Source: SZAS-103 sp036496805 (GTDB lineage: Bacteria; Pseudomonadota; Gammaproteobacteria; Xanthomonadales; Xanthomonadaceae). Taken from it: a stretch of 64,000 nt of DNA. The DNA lies in assembly GCA_036496805.1 (NCBI GenBank), contig DASXKN010000015.1, forward strand, positions 62,001 through 126,000. The letters run 5' to 3'. The notes below the pieces were generated by a model. The model saw nothing but the letters and a program-made list of their open reading frames with translations, was not told where the DNA came from and ran no database searches. Below are positions 40,999-50,882 of this stretch, piece after piece. Both the position numbers and the translations under genes were made by a program. Numbering within the stretch: position 1 is the first letter of the stretch; each line of letters opens with the position of its first letter.

Positions 40999-42381
40999 TC
41001 ACGGCTCGTCCGACGGCGACAGGAAGCCGCCGGGAAGATCGGGCGTTCCCGCCTGCGCGAGTTCGGCCTTGCGTTCGCGGGTCAGTTGCTGGGCGAACGC
41101 GCGATAGACCGGAACCTTGCAAACCATCGTGGAGAAGGTCCGCCCCAGCAGGCAGGCCGCGATGATCGGCACCACGAATTCGTGGTTGTCGGTCAGTTCC
41201 ATGCTGATCACCGCGGATGTCAGCGGCGCCTGGGTCACGCCCGAGAGATAGGCGGCCATGCCCAGCAGGATGACGGCCGTCGGTGACGTGTGCGGCAGCC
41301 AGGGAGCGAGGGTCGAGCCCATGCCCGCACCCACCGCCAGCGCCGGGGAGAAGATCCCGCCCGGAATGCCCGCTGCGTACGAGACCAGGTTGGCGACCCA
41401 CTTGTCGGCGCCAAACCACGGCGTGATCGCATGGCTGCCGTCGATCAACTGCCTGACCTGGGCGTAGCCGGTACCGTAGACCGCGTCGCCGCTGAAATAA
41501 CCGACGGCCGCCAGCACCAGGCCGCAGGTGCCGGCGAAGACGACGGGAGATCGCCGCCGGAACGTGCCGAGGATACCGGGCAGGCCGGTCGCAACCAGCA
41601 CGATCGCCCGGGCGAACAGCCCGCCCGCGAGACCACCGACGATTCCGGTCACGAGGACGGCGATCCAGCCTTCGCCGATCGGCAAGGACGTGGTCATCTC
41701 GCCGAAATAGGCGTAGTCGCCGATCAGCCACAGCGAGACCATGCCGCTGGTCATCACCGCGGTCAGCAGCGCGCCGCTGAAACGGTGTTCGAACGTGCCG
41801 GCGAGTTCCTCGATAGCGAACACGATGCCGGCCAGGGGCGTGTTGAAGGCGGCGGCGATGCCGGCGGCGCCGCCGGCAAGCGCGAAGCGCGAAAGCGACT
41901 TCTTGTCGCCCTGGTCCAGGTGCCGCCCCAGCCAGACCATCAGGCCGGCGCCGGTATGGACGGTTGGGCCTTCGCGGCCGACCGAGGCGCCCACGAGCAT
42001 CGCGAACAGCGTCAGCACGATCTTGGCGATGCTCACCGGCAAGGACAGCAGCCTGGTGCGGAACGACGCATCGTCCTCGCGATCCAGGGCAGCAATGACC
42101 TGCGGGATGCCGCTGCCGCGGGTAGCCCTCAGCGCGCCCCCGGTCAGCCACGCCAGCAGCGCGAAGCCCAGCGGCGTGACCAGGAACGGCCACCATCGCG
42201 AATGACCGAGCATCCGCACGAAGAGCCCGTAACACAGCTCGCCGCCCTTCGCGAAGGCGATCGCCGCCAGCGCGACCAGGATGGCGCCGCACCACAGCGC
42301 GACACGACGTTGCCACCGTTGCGGCGACAGCAGGACATGATGATCGTCGATCGATAAGGGCGTCTGGTCGTCCCTGAGCAT
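40999..42381 (-). CDS. ClC family chloride channel / transporter
   Basis: This 460-residue polytopic protein has the ClC selectivity motifs GSGIPQV, VGREGPTVHTG (with the gating Glu) and GGIFSPALAVGAGMG (GxFxP). There is no CBS pair, so it is the short bacterial form. Exchangers of this family swap 2 Cl- for 1 H+ and help acid resistance. The Glu after the N-terminal third and the EVV-like GNHEFVVPI region are intact as far as can be judged. The start is ATG at 42381. Confidence 0.92.
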   Translation of the reverse strand: MLRDDQTPLSIDDHHVLLSPQRWQRRVALWCGAILVALAAIAFAKGGELCYGLFVRMLGHSRWWPFLVTPLGFALLAWLTGGALRATRGSGIPQVIAALDREDDASFRTRLLSLPVSIAKIVLTLFAMLVGASVGREGPTVHTGAGLMVWLGRHLDQGDKKSLSRFALAGGAAGIAAAFNTPLAGIVFAIEELAGTFEHRFSGALLTAVMTSGMVSLWLIGDYAYFGEMTTSLPIGEGWIAVLVTGIVGGLAGGLFARAIVLVATGLPGILGTFRRRSPVVFAGTCGLVLAAVGYFSGDAVYGTGYAQVRQLIDGSHAITPWFGADKWVANLVSYAAGIPGGIFSPALAVGAGMGSTLAPWLPHTSPTAVILLGMAAYLSGVTQAPLTSAVISMELTDNHEFVVPIIAACLLGRTFSTMVCKVPVYRAFAQQLTRERKAELAQAGTPDLPGGFLSPSDEP

Positions 42382-42546
42382 TCGCCGTCACCGTCGCAAT
42401 GCCGTTCCGAATGAAGCCGAGCCCACCATGGAGTCGGACCGGACGGACTTCCATTCTCGCGGTTTGCCGCTGCCGTTGCCAGCCGGCAGGCGCCGCCATC
42501 CGTTCGTGCGGCAACAGTATTGCCAATGCCGCCGGGATGGGTATCG

Positions 42547-42569
42547 CAAAGGCTTCGGGAAAGCCTTTG
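42547..42569. other. Perfect hairpin between ClC and secreted-protein genes
   Basis: CAAAGGCTT (42547-42555), loop CGGGA, AAGCCTTTG (42561-42569). It lies just past the stop of the minus-strand secreted protein gene, with no T-run on that strand. It may protect mRNA ends or be a weak terminator. Confidence 0.45.
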
Positions 42570-42622
42570 TGGCCAACGTCCGCGCTCGCACGTCAATGCG
42601 AGCGCGGATCGTGTCGAGTGCC

Positions 42623-43582
42623 TCAATAGCTGATATTGACGTTCTTGGAATCGACGATCGTCGCGCCGGTGCAGGCCGTTTCCTTGTCCGTGCCGGGCTC
42701 GACGCTCCAGGCCGGATTGCTCACTGCCTTGCCGCCGAGGAAGACCTGGACGTTGGTGAAAGCGATCGGGCCGGTCCTGGGGAACTGGTTGCATCCAGTA
42801 ACGCCGTAGGTTTCCAGCGCGCCGGCGAAGATCCAGTCGAACACCTGGTTGTAGCCATTGGTCGCCAGGACGGCCGAAGGCAGCGCGGGATGGGTCTGGT
42901 CGGTCGCGGTGATGGTCCAGTTCTGGCCGCCGGTCCTGATCATGGTGCCGTAAATCTTGTCGCCGGACTGCACGACCACGTTGTTGCCGACGTACGTCGT
43001 ACCCGACTTGCAGCAGTTCCAGGAGGCGATGGTCCAGTTGTTGGCGCCGTAGCCGTTCCAGCCCAGCACCGGCTGCAGGATCGTCACCACGTTGTGGCCA
43101 TCCTCAAGACCGGGGAAAAAATAAAGGGTCTGGAGGGACTGGATCGTGGGATTGGGCGGGACCTTCATGTAGGCGGTCAGCCTGCCGGTGCCGGAGGCGA
43201 GGGTCGCCGATACCAGTTGCAGGTAGCCGTTGTAGACAACCGGCAGATGGGTGGGACTGTCGGTGGCCTCCACGCGGACGCCACTGTTGAGGAAGTGCGG
43301 GTAAGAGCAGGCAGCGACCTGGCGGACGTTGCCGTCGGCACGCCTGATGTTGCCGTCCGCCTGCAATTGCTCGCTCTGGTCGACGTGCTGCACGCAGGAC
43401 GCGTGGAAATAGCCATTCGGGGTCCTGACGTAGTCGGCGGTCAACCCGTGCACGCGGGCGACCTCGGCTGCCGATACCCGGGTGAGACCGAGGTTCTGGG
43501 CAGATTGCGCCCAGACCGCCATCGGTGCCGCCGCCGCAACCAGGCACGACGCGATCAATGCCTTGAAGAAGATTCTTTTCAT
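42623..43582 (-). CDS. Secreted protein of unknown function (beta-sandwich-like)
   Basis: This 319-residue protein has a signal peptide cleaved after VWA (about residue 25). Trp/Gly/Asn-rich stretches follow, such as QTLYFFPGLEDGHNVVTILQ, WNGYGANNWTIASWNCCKSG and GDKIYGTMIRTGGQNWTITA. The pattern is like secreted lectin or glucanase-like beta-sandwich proteins. I do not recognise a specific family or a catalytic motif. Six or more Cys suggest disulfides, so it probably acts outside the cytoplasm. Confidence 0.8.
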   Translation of the reverse strand: MKRIFFKALIASCLVAAAAPMAVWAQSAQNLGLTRVSAAEVARVHGLTADYVRTPNGYFHASCVQHVDQSEQLQADGNIRRADGNVRQVAACSYPHFLNSGVRVEATDSPTHLPVVYNGYLQLVSATLASGTGRLTAYMKVPPNPTIQSLQTLYFFPGLEDGHNVVTILQPVLGWNGYGANNWTIASWNCCKSGTTYVGNNVVVQSGDKIYGTMIRTGGQNWTITATDQTHPALPSAVLATNGYNQVFDWIFAGALETYGVTGCNQFPRTGPIAFTNVQVFLGGKAVSNPAWSVEPGTDKETACTGATIVDSKNVNISY

Positions 43583-44002
43583 TGCAGTTCCCTATCCAGT
43601 GCCAGTGAGGAATGCCGGTGCGGCGCGGATGCGTCACACGGGTTCGTACGATCGGAGTTGCCAAATCAGGGGTGTTGCGTCACCGCGGAATGTCTTCGAA
43701 TATCGGCGCAGAGACAGTTTCAGGAAGGGCGGCATCAGGACACCGACCCGCCCCTCCGGTTCGAAATGCGAATCTCCCAGACGCTGGAAGTCTCCCCAGC
43801 CAGCGGTCTGGTCCCATCCTGCTCCCGTCGTTTCGCCATCGCAAGCCGGTCGCCCGCGGTCCGGCGACTTCGACAGGAAACGGTTCTACGTTGAACCGGT
43901 ATGGTTGACCGTCGAGATGGAACGGCTCAACGTCGAACGCGACCGATATGGATGGCCAGTCTCGTGCGCGAGGCAGCCCCATTCAACGGATGGGGCTCGC
44001 CC
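43583..44002. other. Intergenic region ahead of the GST gene
   Basis: About 420 bp without a convincing gene. It contains a reversed copy of the dispersed GAAAxTGTCTC repeat (43702-43723). It also has two imperfect direct copies of AACGGxTCxACGTxGAAC (around 43880 and 43920). The sequence is otherwise unremarkable. Confidence 0.5.
43702..43723 (-). repeat. Dispersed intergenic repeat, copy 1 (reversed)
   Basis: On the minus strand it reads CTGAAACTGTCTCTGCGCCG, close to copy 3 at 46485. It is upstream of the GST gene. Confidence 0.5.
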
Positions 44003-44641
<639 letters not shown>

Positions 44642-44656
44642 ACGATCGGAAACGGA

Positions 44657-44680
44657 GGGAAAGTTTCTCCGACACCGCTG
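44657..44680 (+). repeat. Dispersed intergenic repeat, copy 2
   Basis: GGGAAAGTTTCTCCGACACC, ending CGCTG, 15 bp after the GST stop. Confidence 0.55.
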
Positions 44681-44702
44681 CCACAGGGTTGATCACCTAG
44701 CC

Positions 44703-44806
44703 AACGCTAGTCGCACCCGTTTCGGACTCGCGTGCCGCGCGCTCCAGTTCGGAGACGGCGTTGCTGACGCATTCGAGGCGCAATAGCGCGTTCTCGCAAC
44801 CGTTTC
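44703..44806 (-). pseudogene. Fragment of the TPR lipoprotein gene
   Basis: The reverse strand encodes ENALLRLECVSNAVSELERA and then AARESETG. This matches ERALFRLGRVDEAVSELERA and AARAPEYG of the intact TPR lipoprotein at 46573-48120. Nucleotide identity over about 80 bp is high (CCGCGCGCTCCAGTTCGG shared). It is about 33 codons of a decayed partial copy. Confidence 0.7.
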
Positions 44807-44808
44807 CT

Positions 44809-44859
44809 CGTCGCTTGCATGACGCACGCGGGAGCGTTATTGCAGCTGTGCAAGCGACG
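44809..44859. repeat. Perfect 11-bp inverted repeat
   Basis: CGTCGCTTGCA (44809-44819) and TGCAAGCGACG (44849-44859) enclose 29 bp with a weaker inner stem (GACGC/GCGTT). It could form a long hairpin or be the scar of a lost mobile element. Confidence 0.65.
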
Positions 44860-45123
44860 GATACGGGCGTTGAAAAACAGCCATCCACGCGGCGTGTTAG
44901 CCCTTCTGTATGCGACCAGTCCAACAGCGCTGGCATGACAGTGGGAAATGCCCGCGACCGCATGCAGCGTGGCTCTCCCGCATCGACGACGGGCGAGAAG
45001 TCGCATCGCTGGCACCCACGGATTCAAGCAGGCATCCTCCGAATGCCGGCCCTGCGTTCGGCCCGGATGCCGGATACGCATGGCGGCCGGCACGTCCCGC
45101 TTTCGTTCGCTCAAAGGAATGAC

Positions 45124-46401
45124 ATGTCGAACCTTGCCGAGGACCAGGGCCGCGCCTACATGCACAAGCTGCTGACGGCGATGAGCCAGGAAGGCGGATC
45201 GGACCTGTTCGTTTCCCACGACTTTCCGCCCAGCATCAAGCTCAACGGCCGCATGCAGCCGCTGGCGCCGCAAAAGCTCACCGGCGAGATCACCCGCAAG
45301 CTCGCGCACGCGATGATGACCGAGGCGCAGCGCGAGGAATTCGCGCGCGAGCTCGAGTGCAATTTCGCGATCGCCATCCCCGGGCTGTCGCGCTTCCGCG
45401 TCAACGTGTTCATGCAGCAGCAGCATGTCGGCATGGTCCTGCGCACGATCGCCGCCGAGATCCCGAGCTTCGAGACGCTGCGGCTGCCGGAGATCCTCAA
45501 GGAAGTGGTGATGACCAAGCGCGGCCTGGTGCTGCTGGTGGGCGCCACGGGCTCGGGCAAGTCGACCTCGCTGGCGGCGATGGTCGACCACCGCAACCAG
45601 ACGTCGCCCGGACACATCATCACGATCGAGGATCCGGTCGAGTACGCGCACGCCTCGAAGCGTTCGCTGATCACCCACCGCGAGGTCGGCGTCGACACCC
45701 ACTCGTGGCATCACGCGCTGAAGAACGCCCTGCGGCAGGCGCCGGACGTGATCCTGATCGGCGAGGTCCGCGACGCCGAGACGATGGAGAACGCGATCTC
45801 GTTCGCCGAAACCGGCCACCTGTGCATGACCACCCTGCACGCCAACAGCGCGAGCCAGACCATCGAGCGCATCATCAACTTCTTCCCCGAGGAGCGCCGC
45901 AAGCAACTGCTGATGGACCTGGCGGCCAACCTGCGCGCGGTCGTGTCGCAGCGGCTGGTGCGCAGGGAGGACGGCAAGGGGCGGGTGGCCGCGATCGAGA
46001 TCCTGATCAACACCACCACGATCTCCGAACGCCTGCTGCGCGGCGAGTTCAACGACCTCAAGGCGGTGATGGCCAAGTCGCGCGAGCTGGGCATGCGCAC
46101 CTTCGACTGGGCGCTGTTCGAGCTCTACAACGAGAAGCTGATCTCCTACAACGACGCCATCCGCAACGCCGACTCGGCCAACGAGCTGCGCCTGAACATC
46201 AAGCTCAAGAGCCCGCGCGGCGAGCCGGCGATGACCGCGGGCGTGGAATTGGCGATGCACGAGGAGCCGACCGCCGAGGAACTCGAGCAGTTGCGCAGGG
46301 AAGAACTGGCGCGCCAGGAAGTCAGGCGCCGCGAGATCGAGGACCAGCAGCTGCTCAAGATGCTGGAGGAAAAAAGGAAGGCGAGCGGAACCGCGGGATG
46401 A
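45124..46401 (+). CDS. pilU: Type IV pilus retraction ATPase PilU
   Basis: This 425-residue ATPase has Walker A GATGSGKSTSLAAM (K146), the Asp box TIEDPVEY, Walker B DVILIGEVRD and the His box ETGHLCMTTLHA. N-terminal GGSDLFVSHDFPPSIKLNGR and C-terminal SANELRLNIKL closely follow Pseudomonas PilU. PilU helps PilT depolymerise type IV pili. PilT, its normal neighbour, is not in the window. A Glu/Arg-rich coiled tail after residue 380 is longer than usual. The start MSNLAEDQ is at 45124. Broken copies of the GST and TPR genes lie on its two sides. Confidence 0.9.
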   Translation: MSNLAEDQGRAYMHKLLTAMSQEGGSDLFVSHDFPPSIKLNGRMQPLAPQKLTGEITRKLAHAMMTEAQREEFARELECNFAIAIPGLSRFRVNVFMQQQHVGMVLRTIAAEIPSFETLRLPEILKEVVMTKRGLVLLVGATGSGKSTSLAAMVDHRNQTSPGHIITIEDPVEYAHASKRSLITHREVGVDTHSWHHALKNALRQAPDVILIGEVRDAETMENAISFAETGHLCMTTLHANSASQTIERIINFFPEERRKQLLMDLAANLRAVVSQRLVRREDGKGRVAAIEILINTTTISERLLRGEFNDLKAVMAKSRELGMRTFDWALFELYNEKLISYNDAIRNADSANELRLNIKLKSPRGEPAMTAGVELAMHEEPTAEELEQLRREELARQEVRRREIEDQQLLKMLEEKRKASGTAG

Positions 46402-46484
46402 CGGCGCCAGCGCCGATGGCGGCAGCGCGCGTCGCCTTCGCGGTTCGCACGCTGCGTTACCGATGAGGAGCCGCTGCAGGCGAC

Positions 46485-46510
46485 GGGAAACTGTCTCCGA
46501 CGCCGTTACC
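46485..46510 (+). repeat. Dispersed intergenic repeat, copy 3
   Basis: GGGAAACTGTCTCCGACGCC, ending GTTACC, directly before the GST fragment. Confidence 0.55.
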
Positions 46511-46512
46511 AT

Positions 46513-46580
46513 TGACCTGGTTCTCACCACCTTCGATCGGGTTCCGGGGATACCGCGCCGGCATGTCCGTGCTCAGAACG
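46513..46580 (+). pseudogene. Fragment of the GST gene 5' end
   Basis: It encodes DLVLTTFDRVPGIPRRHVRA, matching the GST start GLILTTFDWVPEMPRGYVRD. The nucleotide match to 44009 onward is about three in four. Only about 20 codons remain, and they run into the 3' end of the TPR gene. Confidence 0.7.
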
Positions 46581-48120
46581 GGCTCGGATCGATCCGGAAT
46601 GTCTCCACACGACCGACCTTGGCGATCGCCTCGCGCACGTCCGCGCGCGCTTCGATGCGACGCCACTGTTCGATCAAGGTGGCCTCGCGCGGCAGGCGGC
46701 GGATTTCGGCGTAGTACTGGAGGTCTTCAAGCGCCTTGGATCGCCAGTATTCGCTGCGCAACTGGTCGATCAATTCACCCGCAGCCTCATCGTCCTTTCC
46801 ATCCAGCGCCAGCGCATCGGCCCAGGTCTCCTTCGAATCGGCGCGGTGCGCACGCAGGTAGTCCATGTGCTGGTCGACCGCCTTCGCGTCGTGGAGCTGG
46901 ACAGCCGCCCAGAGCTTGACGAACTCCATCTGCATGCGCCCGAACGGCGAGATCCTGTCGCCGACCTTCGCGACGGTCGCCAGTGCATCGTTGGCTCTGC
47001 CGAGTTCGATGTAGAGCTCCGCCAGATTGATCGCCTGGCTGACGTTGACCCCACCGTATTCGGGCGCGCGCGCCGCGCGCTCCAGTTCGGAAACCGCTTC
47101 GTCGACGCGCCCGAGCCGGAACAGTGCGCGCTCGCGACCGTTGAGGATCCAGTTGTAGTGCTCGTTGAAATCGCGGAAGCGTTTCGGACCGCTGCCGTTG
47201 GCCGTCATGGCGATGGTGTCATCAGCGACCCGCAGGGCTTCGTCGTAACGCGTGAGATCCATCAACGACGAGATCAGCCGGGTGCGCGCGAACAGGCTCT
47301 CGGGATCGCGGGCCGCTTCGGCGCGCGCCTTGTCCAGGTTCGCCGCGGCCAGCCGGTCGATATCGAACGCTGGATTGTCCTTCGTGATCGCATCGAAGCG
47401 CTTGTCCACGCGCATCGACAGCGCGACGCGCGTGTCGTCCACGCTGGCCGCCACCTGCCTGGCGCGTGCGAGGTCGGCGCGGACGAGCAGGATCCGCGCC
47501 AGCTCGCGCCAGGCTGGGCTCGGATTCATCTCCTTGTCCTTCCAGTGTGCCTTGTATAGCGCATCGAACAGGTCGAACCGCAGCGCGTCGGCCTCGGCGC
47601 CTTCTCCCAGCGAGGTCTGGATCCGCCAGATCATTTGTCCCGGGACCTGCTCCAGATCCCCGGGCCAGTGCTGCGCGATGACCGTCATGCAATGCATGCC
47701 GTCGGCGGAATCCCCGGTCTCGTCGGCGGACCGCAGGCGGAAATTCCAGGCGCGGCTCTCGGCTTCGCTCGATTCGCTCGAACGCACGAACAGCGCGTGC
47801 GCCTTCGCCGGATCGTGCAGCGCCTCGTGCGTTTCGCCAGCCATTTGCAGCGAGGTGTAGCGATGCGCTTCGGGAATCTGCGCAAAGCCCTCCGACGCGA
47901 TCGCGCGATCGAACGCCGCGGCGGCCTCGCTCGTCTTGCCGGAAGCGGTCAGGACGAACGCTTCCCGAAGGGCTGCCTCGGTGGCGTCCGCCGCCGTCGC
48001 GGCACCGCCCGACGTGGCGGTCGATCCCGGACCGGAGCTGCGGTTGCAGGCTGGCAAGGCGAGGAGAAGAAAGCTCAGGAGCGCGACGAGGACGCGCGGA
48101 CGAAACGGACGAATCGGCAT
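46573..48120 (-). CDS. TPR-containing lipoprotein of unknown function
   Basis: This 515-residue protein has a signal peptide and lipobox LLLALPAC (Cys about 25). Tetratricopeptide-like helices run through the chain, such as EAALREAFVLTASGKTSEAA, RVDEAVSELERAARAPEYGG and INLAELYIELGRANDALATV. It should sit in the envelope and act as a protein-protein scaffold. I do not recognise a named family. Pieces of its gene recur at 44703. Confidence 0.8.
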   Translation of the reverse strand: MPIRPFRPRVLVALLSFLLLALPACNRSSGPGSTATSGGAATAADATEAALREAFVLTASGKTSEAAAAFDRAIASEGFAQIPEAHRYTSLQMAGETHEALHDPAKAHALFVRSSESSEAESRAWNFRLRSADETGDSADGMHCMTVIAQHWPGDLEQVPGQMIWRIQTSLGEGAEADALRFDLFDALYKAHWKDKEMNPSPAWRELARILLVRADLARARQVAASVDDTRVALSMRVDKRFDAITKDNPAFDIDRLAAANLDKARAEAARDPESLFARTRLISSLMDLTRYDEALRVADDTIAMTANGSGPKRFRDFNEHYNWILNGRERALFRLGRVDEAVSELERAARAPEYGGVNVSQAINLAELYIELGRANDALATVAKVGDRISPFGRMQMEFVKLWAAVQLHDAKAVDQHMDYLRAHRADSKETWADALALDGKDDEAAGELIDQLRSEYWRSKALEDLQYYAEIRRLPREATLIEQWRRIEARADVREAIAKVGRVETFRIDPSPF

Positions 48121-48300
48121 GGCGACGACGGTGCAACCCTTGGTCTCAGGGACAGGTCCGGCAGGTTAACGCGTTCCGACCCCGCCCGGCATCGCGCAAT
48201 CGATCAACCCGCCGCCTTGCGCTTCAGGGCCCGCGCCGCCGAACAACTGCAATGATTCCTGCCGAACATGGCGCCTCCCCACATGGACGAGGACCCGCAC

Positions 48301-49695
48301 ATGTTCAAGCAGCTTCGACTCACCGTTGCGATTTCGGCATTGATCGCCCTCCCCGCCGCGCACGCCGGCGTCGACCTGATCGCGGTCGATGGCCTCAGCG
48401 CCAGCCAGTCCGATCTTTCCGCCGAAACCGCTGCGCCGCTCGAGAACGGCGTCGCCGGCAACCTGCTCGGCGGGCTCGGCTCGGGCATCGCGTACGCCGG
48501 AAACGGCATTTTCCTCGCCCTGCCCGACCGTGGCCCGAACGCGGTGTCCTACAACGCGGCGGTCGACGACACGACTTCCTACATCGATCGCTTCCACACG
48601 ATCCGGATGACGCTCGCCAAATCGGCGCCCGGCTCCTCGCTGCCGTTCGCGCTGACACCCGTGCTGACCGCCACCACCCTGCTCCACACCAGCGACAAGC
48701 TGGTCTATGGCGACGGCGTGTCGGCTGGCCTCGCCGACGGCGCGCCGGCGCTGAACGCAACGAACGCCACCCACTACTTCACCGGCCGCTCGGACAACTT
48801 CAACCCGGCGCACCTCTCGACCCAGCCGCTCGACGCGCGCATGGATCCGGAAAGCATCCGCGTCAGCAACGACGGCCAGAGCATCTTCGTTTCCGACGAA
48901 TACGGTCCCTACGTGTACCGCTTCGATCGCGCCACCGGCCTGCGCACAGGCAAGTGGACCCTCCCGGCCAAGTTCGCGGTCACCAACCTGAGCGCGGTCG
49001 GCAACGACGAGATCGCCGACAACACCGCTGGCCGGGTCGCCAACAAGGGCATGGAAGGCCTCGCGATCACGCCCGACGGGAAGTTCCTCGTCGGCGCGAT
49101 GCAGAGTCCGCTGATCCAGGACGGCGCCACCGCGGCCGCCTGCACGCGCCTGGTCAAGATCGACCTCACCACCGGCCTGATCAAGGAATACGCCTACCCG
49201 CTGACCAATATCGGCACGGCGAGCAAGCCCAAGTACCCGACCGTCAGCGACATCGTTGCTGTCAACGACCACGCCTTCCTCGTCGACGAGCGCGACGGCA
49301 AGGGCTTCGGCGACGGCTCCACCGCCGCGTTCAAGATGGTCTACAAGATCGACCTCAACGGCGCGACCCCCGTCGGCAAGGTCACCGGCGAAGCCCAGCT
49401 CGCTCCGTTCGCGGTGGCGAAGACGCCCTTCCTCGACATCGTCGCCACCCTCGGATCGCACGGCATCGCCGCCACCGAAATCCCCGCCAAGCTCGAAGGC
49501 CTGGCCTTCGGTCCGGACGTCGTCATCGCCGGCGTGAAGAAGCACACCCTGTTCGTCGCCAACGACAACGACTTCATCCCCACCGTCACCGACAGCCTGC
49601 ACCCCTCGGGGGCGGCGAACCCGAACGAGTTCTTCGTGTTCGCGTTCGGCTACAACGACCTGCCGGGATACCAGGCGCAGCAGCTGACGCCCTGA
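48301..49695 (+). CDS. Esterase-like activity of phytase family protein
   Basis: This 464-residue protein has a signal peptide (AHA-G, about residue 22). The phytase-like (PF13449) beta-propeller is recognisable by GGLGSGIAYAGNGIFLALPD (then RGPNA), MDPESIRVSNDGQSIFVSDE, KGMEGLAITPDGKFLVGAMQ and FLVDERDGKGFGDG. It is predicted to be periplasmic or secreted, with phosphoesterase-like activity not experimentally fixed. The start at 48301 (MFKQLRL) gives a proper signal peptide. Confidence 0.87.
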   Translation: MFKQLRLTVAISALIALPAAHAGVDLIAVDGLSASQSDLSAETAAPLENGVAGNLLGGLGSGIAYAGNGIFLALPDRGPNAVSYNAAVDDTTSYIDRFHTIRMTLAKSAPGSSLPFALTPVLTATTLLHTSDKLVYGDGVSAGLADGAPALNATNATHYFTGRSDNFNPAHLSTQPLDARMDPESIRVSNDGQSIFVSDEYGPYVYRFDRATGLRTGKWTLPAKFAVTNLSAVGNDEIADNTAGRVANKGMEGLAITPDGKFLVGAMQSPLIQDGATAAACTRLVKIDLTTGLIKEYAYPLTNIGTASKPKYPTVSDIVAVNDHAFLVDERDGKGFGDGSTAAFKMVYKIDLNGATPVGKVTGEAQLAPFAVAKTPFLDIVATLGSHGIAATEIPAKLEGLAFGPDVVIAGVKKHTLFVANDNDFIPTVTDSLHPSGAANPNEFFVFAFGYNDLPGYQAQQLTP

Positions 49696-49714
49696 GGGTC
49701 TGGCGACGTGCGAA

Positions 49715-49735
49715 ACCCTCTCCTAGGGAGAGGGT
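49715..49735. repeat. REP-like hairpin ACCCTCTCC
   Basis: ACCCTCTCC-TA-GGGAGAGGGT, a palindromic element of the same CCCTCTCC type as those near mgtE and inside glnE. It lies 20 bp after the phytase-like stop. Confidence 0.6.
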
Positions 49736-49806
49736 CCCACGTGGATTCGCGAGCGCATTTTTTCGTGCGATGCTGGGTGGAGTCCACGCTTCGCGGCAAC
49801 GATCCC

Positions 49807-50841
49807 ATGCATCTTCGCGCAGGCACGCTCGCCGCATCGGTCGCACTGGTCGCACTGGCGCTTCCAGGTCTCGCTGCGGCCGACGACGGCGTGACCGAGA
49901 AGGGCGTCGGCGGCATCGTCCTGGGCAAGACCGACCGGGTCGCCATGGTCCACGAGCAACTGGACGTGGGTTGCTCGCAGATCCGCGTGAGCTTCGACTT
50001 CCTCAACGAGAGCGATGGCGACGTCACCCACGACCTGATTTTCCCGCTGCCAGCCTACCCTGCCTTTCTCTCCGGTATGGATTACCCGGCCGGCGCTCCC
50101 GCGGACTTCACGATCGCCGTGGACGGCCGGCCGGCGCCGTTCCACACGCTGGTGCGGGCGACCGTCCACGGCAAGGACGTCACCGCCCGGCTGCTCTCGG
50201 CAGGCCTGAGCCGCGAGCAGATCGCGCGCTTCCCCTTCGACCAGGAAGACGGGCCGAAAAAGACGCCCAGGCGCCCGGCAACGCCGGCGCAAATGGCCGC
50301 ACTCAAGCAGGCCGGCTTGCTGGACCAGGATGACGAGGCCACCTGGAACACCCACGTGCACTACCAGTGGCGGCAGACCTTTCCGGCGCACCGCGTCGTG
50401 CACGTCGAACATTCCTACCAGCCCTTCATCGCCGGTGGCACGGACAGCGGCTACTACGGCGCCGCCGAGCAGTACACGAAGGCGAGGATGCACCGTTTCT
50501 GCGCCACCCCGCGACAGACCGCGCGACTGGAGAAGCTCTTCGCCGATGAGGCATCGCGCGATCCCTACGGCGGCATCCCCGGCACGATCATCGACTACGT
50601 GCTGACCACCGCGAACACCTGGAAGGACGGCATCCGCGACTTCACCCTGCGCATCCACACCGGCTCGCCGGACGAGGTCGTCGCGACCTGCTTTCCCGCC
50701 ACGTTCCGAAAGCGCCCCGGCAACGTGCTCGAGGCACACCTGAAGAATTTCCACCCGGCCGGCGACCTGCGCGTGTACATCGGCAACATGCGCGACTGCC
50801 CCGGTGACGACAACTGGGGCGCCCCGCCCATTTATCGGTAG
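49807..50841 (+). CDS. DUF4424 family secreted protein
   Basis: This 344-residue protein has a signal peptide (AAA-D, about residue 20). It begins DDGVTEKGVGGIVLGKTDRV and continues VAMVHEQLDVGCSQIRVSFD, FLNESDGDVTHDLIFPLPAY. Late motifs are HVEHSYQPFIAGGTD and GIRDFTLRIHTGSPDEVVAT. This is the DUF4424 layout. The family is exported; its role is unknown. The start is taken as ATG at 49807. Confidence 0.82.
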   Translation: MHLRAGTLAASVALVALALPGLAAADDGVTEKGVGGIVLGKTDRVAMVHEQLDVGCSQIRVSFDFLNESDGDVTHDLIFPLPAYPAFLSGMDYPAGAPADFTIAVDGRPAPFHTLVRATVHGKDVTARLLSAGLSREQIARFPFDQEDGPKKTPRRPATPAQMAALKQAGLLDQDDEATWNTHVHYQWRQTFPAHRVVHVEHSYQPFIAGGTDSGYYGAAEQYTKARMHRFCATPRQTARLEKLFADEASRDPYGGIPGTIIDYVLTTANTWKDGIRDFTLRIHTGSPDEVVATCFPATFRKRPGNVLEAHLKNFHPAGDLRVYIGNMRDCPGDDNWGAPPIYR

Positions 50842-50882
50842 GGGTTGCGCAGGCAAGGGCCAACGGCCCCACGGAGGTTGCA

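Larger units (their letters stand above)
44642..45123. other. Intergenic region with gene debris ahead of pilU
   Basis: About 480 bp without an intact gene. In order it holds a dispersed repeat copy (44657-44680), a fragment of the TPR lipoprotein gene in reverse orientation (44703-44806), a perfect 11-bp inverted repeat (44809-44859) and about 260 bp of unassigned sequence before pilU. Confidence 0.6.
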
